Positions 44,945 through 54,294 are shown, counted from the stretch's first letter. The stretch is 64,000 bases of DNA from Saccharopolyspora phatthalungensis (GCF_014203395.1 NZ_JACHIW010000001.1:1364001-1428000), one strand, 5' to 3'. The notes: a model not told the origin generated them from the letters alone. Numbers and translations: made by a program.

Positions 44945-46759
44945 CTAGCTACCCATGTGCCGAATCAGAGCCTGGATGTCGCTGGCATCCAAGCCGCCGG
45001 CTACCGAAGGCTCCTCTTGGAGGTCGGACAGCTGTTGTACAGAGGGATCATCGAGGATCTTCCCCATAAACTCAAGCTTCTGGTCTAGACGCGTCTTCAC
45101 CACCTCGTCGATTGTGTCGCGTGCAGCCAAGACAGTGACCCTCGTCTCTACCTCGGGTGCGAGGCCAAGACGATGAATACGGTCGAGGCTCTGCAGGAAC
45201 CGACCTGCCATGAAGTCGCGGTCCACATAGACAGCGTCGTGGCAGACCTGGTGGAGGCTGATGCCCTCGCCCAGGGTGGCCGGATTGGACACCAATACCA
45301 TGCAGTTCTTGTCCTCCCGGAACCGTCTTAGCTGCTCGTCACGATCAAGGGTCCCGCCGTGGATCACGGCGGGTTGATACTTCTCGAGCAGCTTCTCCAG
45401 CGTTGTCAGGCTCCTCACGAAGGTCGTCCAAACCAGGGTCTTCCGGTGTTTCCGGGCATTTTCGGCAACGATGGCAACGGCCTCTTTGTACTTTGGCGAT
45501 AGCTCGTAGCTGGGGAGGTTCTGCATGAGCGTGTACAGAGACCCGGTCTGAGGAATCTCAAGTGGCGGCACTTGATACGCGAGAGGTTCGTATTTGCTTG
45601 CACCTTCCAGCAAGAGCGCGGGGCTTGTCGCTGCCATCAGCAGCCTTAGGGCCGTCTTGCCAAGCGAGCGGAGGTCGTCGCGCGCGGTCTCGCCAGATAG
45701 ATTCCCTACCAACGAGCTATAGATCTCCGCGTGCAGTGGCGGCATGCTCACGTAGCGCACACGCGTCTTCATGCCAGGAAGCCCAAGTTCATCCTTAGTC
45801 GTGCGAGTGAAGAGCGGCCGCAAGACCCTACTGGCATAGGCAAGGTCACCTCCACCAATCGCCGACGCAACAGTGCGATGCCCGTGGCCCGGCCACACAA
45901 AACCCAGGAGGTTCTCGAGGTCTTTCGCTCCGTTAGGAGCCGGCGTGCCGGTAAGGATCAGTCGTCGATACGCTAGTGGACCGAGCGCCATGCACGCCGC
46001 ACCGTACGTTCCCCGGGTCCCGAGTTTCATGCGGTGCGCCTCGTCCAGGATGATCATCGTCGGAGCCGACTTCAACCACCCAGCCAGTGTGCCGAGCGAA
46101 CGGTCCAGCCGCTCATAGTTGATGATCAGCACCTCGGCCCACGCATCCAACGAGCGGTCGTGTATATGGGTACGTAACGGGTACTGAAAGCACTCCCCCG
46201 TTTCGAACTGCCAGGACTCATAAGCGGATTTGGGGCAGACGACCACAAGACGACTAACCTTTTTCTGGGTCTTCTGTGCCGCATAAACCGCTAGAGCTAC
46301 ACGTGTCTTTCCGGCGCCCGGGACGCTGAAGTTCGCACCGTGCTGGAGAGCCAGCAACTTGGCGATGTCGCGCCGCTGAAACTCCCGTAAATCCGCCTTC
46401 CAGTCCGGTCCAAGCAGAGTGAGCACCTCATTGGCGGGAACCTCTCCGTTCTGTGCTGGCGTCTCAATGCGTGCCTTGACTGCCGCAGCGTCCTGGACGT
46501 TTCCGCGAACCAAATCCGCCAGCTCGGGCGCCCACTCCACACCACGGTGGTCCGGCCATGTGCCGATCGCGTTCAGCCGTACCAGTAGATCGTCAAGATC
46601 CACCGATACGGCCAGGAGCCCGAACTGTGTGCTCGAATGGAAACGTCCGGCCAGCTGAACGAGATCCTCGCGGTGGTCCGCGATAGTTCTCAGCACAACT
46701 TTTGTCCGCGTCTCGTCGAACCCGAGGTGTAACGACGCACCGTCAACCAGGTCGGCCAT
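44945..46759 (-). CDS. SNF2-type DEAD/DEAH helicase
   Basis: This 604-aa ATPase has a leader domain (1-115), then FQRRDIAKLLALQHGANFSV followed by PGAGKTRVALAVY (Walker A, about 147-152), LVVVCPKSAYESW (Ia), IILDEAHRM (about 237-245), LTGTPAPNGAKDLENLLGF (III), VSNPATLGEGISLHQVCHDA (V) and RFLQSLDRIHRLG (VI). The Walker A form PGAGKT is usual in this defence-type subfamily. The start at ATG 46759 shares the ATGA/GTGATG junction with the ParB gene, with GGAGGGG as ribosome site, so the two are translationally coupled. It probably translocates on DNA in the restriction-like complex. Confidence 0.88.
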   Translation of the reverse strand: MADLVDGASLHLGFDETRTKVVLRTIADHREDLVQLAGRFHSSTQFGLLAVSVDLDDLLVRLNAIGTWPDHRGVEWAPELADLVRGNVQDAAAVKARIETPAQNGEVPANEVLTLLGPDWKADLREFQRRDIAKLLALQHGANFSVPGAGKTRVALAVYAAQKTQKKVSRLVVVCPKSAYESWQFETGECFQYPLRTHIHDRSLDAWAEVLIINYERLDRSLGTLAGWLKSAPTMIILDEAHRMKLGTRGTYGAACMALGPLAYRRLILTGTPAPNGAKDLENLLGFVWPGHGHRTVASAIGGGDLAYASRVLRPLFTRTTKDELGLPGMKTRVRYVSMPPLHAEIYSSLVGNLSGETARDDLRSLGKTALRLLMAATSPALLLEGASKYEPLAYQVPPLEIPQTGSLYTLMQNLPSYELSPKYKEAVAIVAENARKHRKTLVWTTFVRSLTTLEKLLEKYQPAVIHGGTLDRDEQLRRFREDKNCMVLVSNPATLGEGISLHQVCHDAVYVDRDFMAGRFLQSLDRIHRLGLAPEVETRVTVLAARDTIDEVVKTRLDQKLEFMGKILDDPSVQQLSDLQEEPSVAGGLDASDIQALIRHMGS

Positions 46760-48183
46760 CACTTCCCCTCCAAGGAAGCCGCTTCAAGGAGCCACGCGAC
46801 TCCGTCACCTGGGTGCGGGATCCCACGTCCGGCCTGGCGGGCAAGCTTCTGAATACTGTGCCGTAACTCGACTACTGCTTCGTCGAACGCCTCTTCATCC
46901 AGGGTTTGTGAGGCGCGGGCCCGCACAAGATCCACAACGCATTGGTCGATATCTCGGCATGCCTCTGCTAGACGAGCCGGCGCCTGTTGCTTGCGCTTCC
47001 GAACCTTGGCGTCGCCTTCTGCTGTATCGAGGGCGCTTTGGAACGCCTCTTGGGCTTTGTCAATAAGCCCTTGCGCGCTCCTTTTCTCCGCCTCCGGCAC
47101 GTCAGAGGCTGCGGCTACTGCCACTGCTTTGGCACGTAAGATGTGCTTATTCAGCGCTCGCGCAGCTGTTAGTCCGGCCGATTCACCGGGGATAGAGATC
47201 CCTAGTCCGGGGACAGCCACAGCTTCCTGCTCAGCAGCGACGTCGCTCAACTCTCCCGGCAAAGTCGAGTTCAGGTAAGTCTCTGGAAAGCTTTCGTCGA
47301 TATGGCGTACGGCTGTCTTCGCGAACCCTAGGACGATCGCCGCCATCCGGATTTCCTTGAGCACGTCCGCCCGGTCAGGGTCGTCGGCCTGTGCATTCTG
47401 GTGAGCTCGGTGCAGCTCCTTGAGCTTCTCTTGGTGGTCTTCGAAGTCGATCAGTCGGAGCGCCGCACGCCCGTCGGCACTCTTGCTGCGCTTGATCTGC
47501 TCGCGAATCGCCGCGAGGATCCATTTCTCCTGCTCGTACGTTGCACGTTGAATCCGGAACTCCTTAGCAATGGCCTCTGGAGTCTTTCCCAGCGCGGCTT
47601 GTTCCTCCATCGCAAGCAGACGGTTAATGTAAGAATAGGCTCGCCTGTGATCTTTACGTAGCTGCAGCGATAACTCGACCGCATTAATGTCCGCCCAAGT
47701 AAACGACTCTGGTAGCACCGCTACCCGCATCGACTGGACGCCGAGCTCGCGGAGAGCGGCAGCGCGCGTGTTGCCGTTCACTAGGACGCCCTGATGCGTG
47801 ATGAGCCCTGGATCGCTTTGCCCGAAGTCCTTTAAGCTTTGCCTGAGCGCGTCAAAGTCCGTGTCCCGTCGGCGCGGGTCTTTCGGCTCGGCCTGGAGCA
47901 AAAACTTCAGGTAATCCTGGCTCTCGTCGCTGTACGGATCTTTGTTGAGCGTCTTATCACGAACCGGATCGTGGCTGCGCTGCGCCCGGACACGGTGGGT
48001 CGCGGGGTTGTAGTAGAGGCTGGCGAGCGGGAGGTCAATCACCTCGACAGACAACAGCTGGCCGTTCCAGTCAACTGTGACCGTCTCCCGGGTACCTCCG
48101 GCGTTTCGTACCTCCGCCAGCCTCTTCTTGATCAGCATACTGTTTTCAGCCGCACGTGGTGGCGGTGGAAACTCCCGCAGCAT
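46759..48183 (-). CDS. ParB/sulfiredoxin-like domain protein
   Basis: This 474-aa protein carries a ParB-N/Srx fold: VEVIDLPLASLYYNPATHRV (substrate-site strand), DALRQSLKDFGQSDPGLITH, and GVLVNGNTRAAALRELG (about 132-148), the phosphate-binding GNTR-type motif. A long helical region (about 150-470) follows. In defence loci this fold occurs as a nucleotide-dependent switch or nuclease. ATG 48183 is preferred, with GGGAG about 10 nt upstream; the longer frame reaching 48279 lacks one and overlaps the HNH gene. It is coupled to the SNF2 gene and 17 nt behind the HNH-like gene. Confidence 0.82.
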   Translation of the reverse strand: MLREFPPPPRAAENSMLIKKRLAEVRNAGGTRETVTVDWNGQLLSVEVIDLPLASLYYNPATHRVRAQRSHDPVRDKTLNKDPYSDESQDYLKFLLQAEPKDPRRRDTDFDALRQSLKDFGQSDPGLITHQGVLVNGNTRAAALRELGVQSMRVAVLPESFTWADINAVELSLQLRKDHRRAYSYINRLLAMEEQAALGKTPEAIAKEFRIQRATYEQEKWILAAIREQIKRSKSADGRAALRLIDFEDHQEKLKELHRAHQNAQADDPDRADVLKEIRMAAIVLGFAKTAVRHIDESFPETYLNSTLPGELSDVAAEQEAVAVPGLGISIPGESAGLTAARALNKHILRAKAVAVAAASDVPEAEKRSAQGLIDKAQEAFQSALDTAEGDAKVRKRKQQAPARLAEACRDIDQCVVDLVRARASQTLDEEAFDEAVVELRHSIQKLARQAGRGIPHPGDGVAWLLEAASLEGK

Positions 48184-48200
48184 CGCTGTTTTGCTCCCTT

Positions 48201-48890
48201 CTACTTGGTGTCTCCGCTGCCTAGCGCCTGCTTGACAGCGTCGCGTGACACCGCCGGTAGTGCCCGGTAGATCCCCCACAAGCTATCGAGCTCGCTGAAC
48301 TTGCGACGGTCCTCCTTGACCCAGCTTGCGAAGATCTCCTGCTCCAACAGGGAAAGGGACTTCACCCGACTGATCACTTCCGCGAGGTCGATCATGGTTC
48401 CACGGCCGCCCACCCGGCAGCGGTTGCACTCGGTGACGAGCTGCACGTCCAAAATTCCGTCTGGCAGCTGGACTTTGCGGCGAGCGACATCCAGTTGCGC
48501 GCTTAGCACCCCATCGTCGTAGAGATCACCTGCCGCAACGCCGCAGGACCGGCAGAGGAAGCTGTCCTCTGCCAACACCTTGGAACGCCTAGCTGCCGTC
48601 AGACTGCTATTGGGCTCACCTTTCGCCTGCCCAGGAATCCAGACTTCCGCGCCCTTCTTTACGTACCGCTGTTCCTCTTGCTTGAGAGTCGGGTCCTCGC
48701 GGTGCGTGTCGATCCGCCAGCCGTGCTTCCGAAGATCGCGCACACGCCGGTCGATCTGTGCAACATCCGGAAACGCCTCGCGCAGAGCGGTTTTCCTGAA
48801 AGCGTTACCTACCCCGACTTCGGTCTCCAGCCACAAGGCAGCCCGGATCATGCTTCCAAAGCTCGGGTTCCGCCACGATGGCAACGTCAT
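48201..48890 (-). CDS. HNH-like two-zinc-knuckle protein with N-terminal winged-helix-like region
   Basis: This 229-aa protein has an N-terminal region (about 12-90) with AFPDVAQIDRRVRDLRKHGW, like the DNA-binding part of some HNH restriction enzymes. A zinc-ribbon pair follows: FLCRSC (Cys113, Cys116) and ECNRC (Cys155, Cys158). In active HNH proteins a D-H pair sits between the knuckles. Here the equivalent stretch reads LDVARRKVQLPDG with no histidine, so catalytic activity is doubtful. The ATG 48890 has AGAAAGG about 8 nt upstream. It is the first gene of the HNH-ParB-SNF2-Dcm run and could be the target-recognition component. Confidence 0.72.
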   Translation of the reverse strand: MTLPSWRNPSFGSMIRAALWLETEVGVGNAFRKTALREAFPDVAQIDRRVRDLRKHGWRIDTHREDPTLKQEEQRYVKKGAEVWIPGQAKGEPNSSLTAARRSKVLAEDSFLCRSCGVAAGDLYDDGVLSAQLDVARRKVQLPDGILDVQLVTECNRCRVGGRGTMIDLAEVISRVKSLSLLEQEIFASWVKEDRRKFSELDSLWGIYRALPAVSRDAVKQALGSGDTK

Positions 48891-49285
48891 GAGTTCAACC
48901 TTTCTCGGTTCTTTCCAGGTTAATTGAGCGCTTCAGCCGGTGGCTGACGTGCTGACTGCCGGCCCCGGACGGTGATCAGACCTAGCCCGGCGCTGAAAGC
49001 CGTAGGCATCAGCACGCGCATCAAAGCGCTAATTTTGCGAGCTTCACAGCCAGTTCTGGGGATATTCGCCCAGAATCGGCACGATCCAGGTGTCGACCCA
49101 CAGCCCCGCGGGTTCCGCGTCTGAGGCTTGGCAACCCACCCGGTGCAGTCACGGCTCGAAACGATCAACCCGGAGCCCTTGATCTGGTTTTGCAGATGGC
49201 CTCGATGACCTGAGGTGACCGACCGCACTACGCTGGCCGCTTAAACACCCGCAGCTCGACATACGCCCCCCGACTTGCTGGTCGA
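48891..49285. other. 395-nt non-coding gap upstream of the cassette operon
   Basis: No gene is supported. It must contain the promoter of the minus-strand operon; an AT-rich stretch with AACCT/AGGTT arms (about 48907-48932) lies close to the start. An open minus-strand frame at 48920-49228 has no ribosome site and no recognisable family. Confidence 0.35.
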
Positions 49286-49498
49286 TCACTGGCGGTGACT
49301 GCGGTTATAGCTGGACGGAGCGCTCTTGCCGCCACGGACAACCCCTGTCCGGCCACCTGACCTATAGTTCGCTGCCCAGCGCGACACAGAACCCTTGGAG
49401 ACGCCGTATTCATTGGCGACCGCTGCAACGGCCGCGCCGCGCAGCCTCTTCCCCGCGATCTCCACTTTAGGCTCCGACGGAACCACGCGTCGACACAT
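49286..49498 (-). CDS. Small HTH protein (70 aa)
   Basis: The ATG at 49496-49498 follows GGAGGG at a 5-6 nt spacing, a strong start that rejects the longer frame to 49561. The product is basic with a helix-turn-helix: AAVAAVANEYGVSKGSVSRW, followed by AANYRSGGRTG. Such small homeodomain-like HTHs serve as regulators or as leftovers of transposase N-termini. It reads in the same direction as the cassette operon, 395 nt upstream, so it may regulate it. It has no catalytic part. Confidence 0.6.
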   Translation of the reverse strand: MCRRVVPSEPKVEIAGKRLRGAAVAAVANEYGVSKGSVSRWAANYRSGGRTGVVRGGKSAPSSYNRSHRQ

Positions 49499-49953
49499 TG
49501 TGCTCCCTCCAAAGGGTGTCAAGAATGAGATAAAGCCTGGCGCGCAGCAGTTCCCACGCACCCAAAATTCAGTCCCGGTTCATTCGCCGAGCATCAATCA
49601 TGCGCAGCCTTCAAGCGCGACAAAGTCACGATAATCCTCAGCATCAAAGTGCTTGCATGAAGCAACAACCAGCAGAAGGCTAACGACTTCCGTCTGGTAC
49701 GCCTACTGGCGCTGCGTCTCGTAAACCACCAGTTCCCTCAGCCTTAGGCAACCCTCCCTTACTCGTGCATCTCGGGTGGCACTTGCCTGGGCAGGTCAGC
49801 GCCAAGACAGCCACCTTGCGTGATCACCTTATTGGATACCATCAGCCACATGAGTGCACAAGCGACGCTGGAGTTTCAACTAAAAGTGCAACCACGCGTA
49901 CGGCGCGTGGCCTAGCGGCCAGCGACGGGACCGGCAGGAGGAAACGCACGACG
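49499..49953. other. 455-nt divergent intergenic region
   Basis: This AT-richer region lies between the small HTH gene (minus) and the HTH/coiled-coil regulator (plus). No gene is supported. An open frame continues upstream of the regulator start from 49954 to 49765, but it lacks a ribosome site. Promoters of both divergent genes are expected here. Confidence 0.35.
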
Positions 49954-50805
49954 ATGCCAGAGGACCGATCATTCGAGGACAAAGTGAACAGGAAACTAAC
50001 GCAAGGCGCAGTGTCCAAAGAAGAAGGTGCGCTCGCTAAGGCCCTCATTGGGCTATATGACCTACTCAAGAAACAGCCCGGGAAAAAGCTCGATAGTACC
50101 GCGAAGCGGCTTGGCATCAGCAGCAGCGCTTTGTACCGGGGGCTGACCTGCGATTCCTTCCCGTCATGGGAAATGCTTGTCAAGCTCCTGTACGAGTCGG
50201 CCTGCGACGATGCGGGCCGACTTGCTGTCGGCACAACCGACACGCAACTGAAGGGGTTGTACAGCGCAGCTGAGGCGGCACACCGGAAGCGCAGGAAGCC
50301 GCGCTGCAGCGCATGTCCTGAATACCGACGGAACATCCGCAGCCTTCAGCAGCAGGTGCTCGACCTTCAGCAGAAGGTCTCGGAGTTACTGCAGGAAGCC
50401 CAAGCCCTGCGGGCCGACAAGGCGGTCTTAGATGCAGCACTTACGGTGCAACACAAGTCGGCACACCTGCCGGTCCCCTCTCGGAAGGGAGACCGGCAGC
50501 GCAGCACCTCCGACACCTCTGCCGCAACGCAGCTTGCCGCCGAAGTTGCCACACTCTTCGCCGACGGGCAGCGCGAGGCAGCCCTCGCGGTTCTTCGGGA
50601 GATCCCAGGGCTGCTTACACCGCGAGATAGCGCAGCTTCCGTTGCCCTGCTCCGCCGACAAGAGCTGGATAAACCCGCAGAGACACTGATCCAGATCTAC
50701 AGCCGTGAGCAGCCCGAGAAAGATGTGATGCGCTTCGCTCTGGGACTGCAGGAATTCGATCTCGCCAACGACGCCGGCAACGCTCTGCGAATTGCTGTTG
50801 GATGA
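49954..50805 (+). CDS. HTH/coiled-coil regulator-like protein
   Basis: This 283-aa protein has an N-terminal helix-turn-helix (LDSTAKRLGISSSALYRGLT, about 45-64), a CxxC-bearing basic segment (RKRRKPRCSACPEYRRNIRS), a leucine-rich coiled coil (about 122-160) and a C-terminal helical domain (about 185-280) with AATQLAAEVATLFADGQREA. I recognise the layout as an actinobacterial regulator type but not a named family. ATG 49954 is preceded by AGGAGG 11 nt away. It is divergent from the small HTH gene and cassette, and is the likely regulator or sensor of the system. Confidence 0.65.
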   Translation: MPEDRSFEDKVNRKLTQGAVSKEEGALAKALIGLYDLLKKQPGKKLDSTAKRLGISSSALYRGLTCDSFPSWEMLVKLLYESACDDAGRLAVGTTDTQLKGLYSAAEAAHRKRRKPRCSACPEYRRNIRSLQQQVLDLQQKVSELLQEAQALRADKAVLDAALTVQHKSAHLPVPSRKGDRQRSTSDTSAATQLAAEVATLFADGQREAALAVLREIPGLLTPRDSAASVALLRRQELDKPAETLIQIYSREQPEKDVMRFALGLQEFDLANDAGNALRIAVG

Positions 50806-50837
50806 CTTGCCGGCACACGCTGTCTCGGTCATCGGAC

Positions 50838-51802
50838 TCAGGTGATCTTGCGGGCGGGTGCAGTGGGGGTAGCCAGGAGATTCTTGATGTAGGTGAAGAA
50901 GGCTTGGGCGTTGATTTGCTCGATGACCGTTGCGTTGGGTGTCAGGCCGTGGACTCCCCAGGACATTGCCGCGTAGTTGCGGGTCAGCTCGCCTGATGTC
51001 TCGACATCTACGTGGTAGCGGGCGCTGCGGCGGATCAGGTCGGGGTGTAGCAGGAGCGCCGTCGTCAGCGAGTCCGGGTGGGTTGTGCCGTCGATTCCGA
51101 CGCTGCGGTCGAAGGCCAGCGTTGCCGCGCAGACTCGGGTGAAGAACTCCGAGAGAGAGGGGTGCCCAGCGCCGCGATCTCGTCCAGCTCGGGCTGGGCG
51201 AACACCGCTTGGTCCAGGGTGAGCGGTGCCCACGGGACCACCGTGATCTCGAAGCCCGCCGCGAACACCGTCTTCGCCGCTTCGGGGTCGACGTAGAAGT
51301 TGAACTCGGTGGCTGCGGTGATATTTCCCCGGGCGTTGTTGGAACCGCCCATCACGTAAAGGATTTTGACGTTGCGGGCGAAGTCCGGGACCTTGACCAC
51401 CGCTGTCGCGATGTTGGTGAGCGGGCCGATCGCGACGATCGCGAGTTCGCCCGGGTTCTCGGCGGCTAGCCGGATCAGCGCGTCCACCGCGTGCTCGGGT
51501 TCCGGGTCGCAGCCCGTCATGTCCATCGTCAGGCCGCCCGCGCCGTCGCCGTGCACGTTCTCCGCGCTCTCCCACGGCCGGACCATCGGGCGGCGGCAGC
51601 CGAGGTGCACGGGGACGTCGCCGAGGCGTCCCGCGACGTTGCAGGTCAGGTAGGCGTTGCGGACCTGCTGGCCAAAGTCCACGTTGCCGGCGACCATCGT
51701 CACGGCGCGCAGGTCGGCTTGGGGGTCGAGCAGGCCAACGAGCAGGGCGATGCAGTCGTCCTGCGCCGTGTCGGTGTCGATCACCAGCGGGATGGGCTCA
51801 GA
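50838..51802 (-). pseudogene. Nucleoside hydrolase disrupted at a CT dinucleotide repeat
   Basis: The family signature begins at PLVIDTDTAQDDCIALLVGL (Asp-rich ribose/calcium site), with AIGPLTNIATAV and VMGGSNNARGNITAATEFNF (inosine-uridine hydrolase). Near 51151-51160 the coding strand carries CCTCTCTCTC. Taking out one CT lets the frame continue ALGTPLSEFFTRVCAATLAF and DGTTHPDSLTTALLLHPDLI to the stop at 50838. With the present repeat the frame shifts and ends early near 51065. No usable start codon or ribosome site lies ahead of the domain; the open frame reaches 51877 only through a terminator hairpin. Confidence 0.8.
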
Positions 51803-51840
51803 CGTTGGGATGACGTCTCCCGTGCTTCGGAGGCCCTGGG

Positions 51841-51864
51841 CGCCGATTTCTATCGAAATCGGCG
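51841..51864. terminator. 10-bp perfect stem-loop
   Basis: CGCCGATTTC (51841-51850), loop TATC, GAAATCGGCG (51855-51864). It sits 18 nt past the stop of the minus-strand gene ending at 51882 and fits a terminator for it. It also argues that the nucleoside hydrolase frame does not truly begin upstream of this point. Confidence 0.65.
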
Positions 51865-51881
51865 CATACTCGTTCAAAAGA

Positions 51882-53651
51882 TCATTTGGCGGGGGCGATT
51901 TTGAAGGCTGCCTTGCGGGCGGCTTTCGCGATCTTCTTGTCCGGGTGCTTGGTGCCGATCAAGGTAAGCACCTCTCGCACGTCCGGATGGTCCAGGCGCC
52001 ACATCTCCTCGAAGATCGTCGCTTCCTCGCCGGGCGGCACGGCTTCCGCCAGCACGTCGGGCAGTTCTTCGGATTCCACCGAGTCCAGCGCCGCACCGAG
52101 CATGTCGGTGAGCAACCGCGCCGCGTCGGTCACCGTCGGCTCTAGTTCTTGCTCGGAAGGATCGAGTTGGTACAGCGTCAACTTCGCGTACGGCCGCAGC
52201 ATCGGCTCGTCCAGTGCCTCCCGCCACCGTTGCGGCGCGGTCGCGGCGCGTGGCGCGGTGATCGCGATCGCGATCATCCGGTCCTCCGCGTCGCCCGTCG
52301 CGGCGGCGGTCAGCAACTCCTGCGTGGCTGCGTCGGCTCCGCGGGCCTCGAACCACGCCTCCGTCTCGGCCGCCAGCTCGTCGTCGGTCGCGCCCTTGGC
52401 GAAGTCCAACAGGTCGAAGGCCGCCAGCTGTTCGACCGGTGGCAGCAGCGGAACTTCGACGCCGCCGTCGGTCAACGCGCCGCCGAAGGCGTACTGCGCG
52501 AGCGGGGTGAGCCGCGCGATCCCCTGATCGACCTGCGCTGCGCCCAGGTCGGCGAGGGGCGAGAGCAGCCGCTCGGCCGGATCGCCGCGCCTGTCGACCC
52601 AGGATTCCCAGGCGCCGGGCGGGGTGAATTCGTCGACCGCGGTTTCCCCGATCACCTCGCGCAGCTCCGCGACGGGCATTCCTTCGTTGCGGGCGAGGAA
52701 CAACGACACCATGCCGATGGTCGCGGAGTCCGCCAGGTCGAGCAGGACATCGTCGTCCTGGAGGGCTTCGTTGACGAGCACTCCCAACGCGTCCGCCCAG
52801 ACGTCGAGCACCGTTTCGTCGCTGCCGTCCGGCCACTCATCGACCGTCGGGCCGGTCTCGACAGCGTCCGGGGCAGGGCCGATGAATTCCAGCTCCGCCG
52901 CCAGCGCCCACAGGCTCGCCAGCTCCGGGATATCGCCCATCGCCGCCACTGAATCCGGCACCGGGAAACCGAGTTCCTCGGCCGCGGCGACCGCGTCGGC
53001 GGGTGCGAGCTCGCCGGCCGCGAGCGGGCGGCCGCTCGCCCACGTCGCCAGGCGCCTGGCTCGGTCCAGCAGCGGGCTGCGCCGCGCCGCGGCGGCCAGG
53101 TCTTCGTCCGACGGCAACCGGAGCGGCGGCAGCCGGTCAGGCAGCCCGAGCTGCTCGCGGAGGTCGAGATTCGCTTCGGCCTCAGGGGCGACGGTGTGCT
53201 CTTCGATCCAGCGGACGGCCACCTCCTCTTGATCGGCCGGGTCGATCCCGGCTGCGTTCAAGACTTGCCTGAGCGGGTGGTCGAGGCCCCAGTCCAAGAC
53301 CGCTTCGGGGAACCACGGCTCGATCGCGTCGATCTCTTCCTGCAGCTCGTCGACCTGCTCCACCGACAGCCGTCCGGTGTCCGCCGCGAAATCCAGCAGC
53401 TCGCGAATGGTGGTTAGCACCGTGGAAACGTGATCGTTGGCTTCCATCGTGGTCCTGCGCGGGTACTGCTCCAGCAGCAGCTCGTTGAGGTGCTGCGGAC
53501 GCAGCTTGCCCAGGTTGGCGATGCCGACGTGCTCGTTCAGCAGTCGGAGCAGCATCGCAGCCTCGTCGGTGTTGCCCTGCACCGGCTGTTCCTGCTTCTT
53601 CGCCCACTCAGCCAACTCGGGCAGCAGGCTCTCGACCGGGTCGCGCTCCAT
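51882..53651 (-). CDS. Hypothetical protein, 589 aa, helical
   Basis: ATG 53649-53651 begins MERDPVESLLPELAEWAKKQ. The product is acidic and almost wholly alpha-helical, with long Ala/Glu/Leu runs (ADAVAAAEELGFPVPDSVAA, VLDVWADALGVLVNEAL) and ends in a short basic tail (KKIAKAARKAAFKIAPAK). I do not recognise the family. There are no transmembrane segments or signal peptide. It is followed by a perfect hairpin terminator. The stretch between its start and the VOC gene (53652-53880) contains no gene. Confidence 0.7.
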   Translation of the reverse strand: MERDPVESLLPELAEWAKKQEQPVQGNTDEAAMLLRLLNEHVGIANLGKLRPQHLNELLLEQYPRRTTMEANDHVSTVLTTIRELLDFAADTGRLSVEQVDELQEEIDAIEPWFPEAVLDWGLDHPLRQVLNAAGIDPADQEEVAVRWIEEHTVAPEAEANLDLREQLGLPDRLPPLRLPSDEDLAAAARRSPLLDRARRLATWASGRPLAAGELAPADAVAAAEELGFPVPDSVAAMGDIPELASLWALAAELEFIGPAPDAVETGPTVDEWPDGSDETVLDVWADALGVLVNEALQDDDVLLDLADSATIGMVSLFLARNEGMPVAELREVIGETAVDEFTPPGAWESWVDRRGDPAERLLSPLADLGAAQVDQGIARLTPLAQYAFGGALTDGGVEVPLLPPVEQLAAFDLLDFAKGATDDELAAETEAWFEARGADAATQELLTAAATGDAEDRMIAIAITAPRAATAPQRWREALDEPMLRPYAKLTLYQLDPSEQELEPTVTDAARLLTDMLGAALDSVESEELPDVLAEAVPPGEEATIFEEMWRLDHPDVREVLTLIGTKHPDKKIAKAARKAAFKIAPAK

Positions 53652-53880
53652 ACCCGAAGCGTAGCGGTCCCGAGGCCGCTCGCGGGAGCTAGCCTCGACG
53701 GGTGAGGTCCGAGGCGGGCTGAGCGGTTCGGGGGTCTGCGGGGTGGGTGGACAGTCCCAATTAAAACTGCGGACCCACCGGTGACCGTCCATTGCCGACG
53801 AGCCGCTTATCGCAAGCGCTGCGGTTTGACGGGGGTGGCCGCTAGATTCCGGCGAGTCGCCTAGCGAAGGAGCAGACGCG

Positions 53881-54294
53881 ATGATCAACCATGAACCCCA
53901 GCGGATCACGACCTTCCTGATGTTCCAGGGGGGCACGGCCGAGGAAGCGATGACCTTCTACACGTCCTTGTTCGAGGACGCCGAGATCCTCGCCATCAGC
54001 CGTTATGGCGCCGACGGCCCCGGCGCCGAGGGCAGCGTTCAGCACGCCACGTTCTCCCTCTCCGGCCAGCAGTTCATGTGCATCGACAGCCCGACGCCGC
54101 ACCAGTTCGGCTTCACGCCGTCGATGTCGCTCTTCGTCACCTGCCGAACGGAAGCCGAGCTCGACCGCCTCTACGCGGCACTCGCGGAGGGCGGCGAAGC
54201 ACTGATGCCGCTTGGCTCCTATGGCTTCAGCCCCAAGTTCGGCTGGATCAACGACCGCTTCGGAGTGTCCTGGCAACTGAACCTCCCCGAATGA
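53881..54294 (+). CDS. VOC-family (PhnB/3-demethylubiquinone methyltransferase-like) protein
   Basis: This 137-aa glyoxalase-fold protein has paired beta-alpha-beta modules: RITTFLMFQGGTAEEAMTFY, TSLFEDAEILAISRY, the metal-side QHATFSLSGQQFMCID, and LMPLGSYGFSPKFGWINDRF then GVSWQLNL. It belongs to the PhnB-like subgroup, whose members have varied and mostly unknown reactions. ATG 53881 starts the family alignment (INHEPQRIT). Confidence 0.88.
   Translation: MINHEPQRITTFLMFQGGTAEEAMTFYTSLFEDAEILAISRYGADGPGAEGSVQHATFSLSGQQFMCIDSPTPHQFGFTPSMSLFVTCRTEAELDRLYAALAEGGEALMPLGSYGFSPKFGWINDRFGVSWQLNLPE

Noticed and set aside
48920..49228. 102-aa minus-strand ORF upstream of the HNH-like gene
   Set aside because: No Shine-Dalgarno, no recognisable domain and atypical composition; treated as promoter region.
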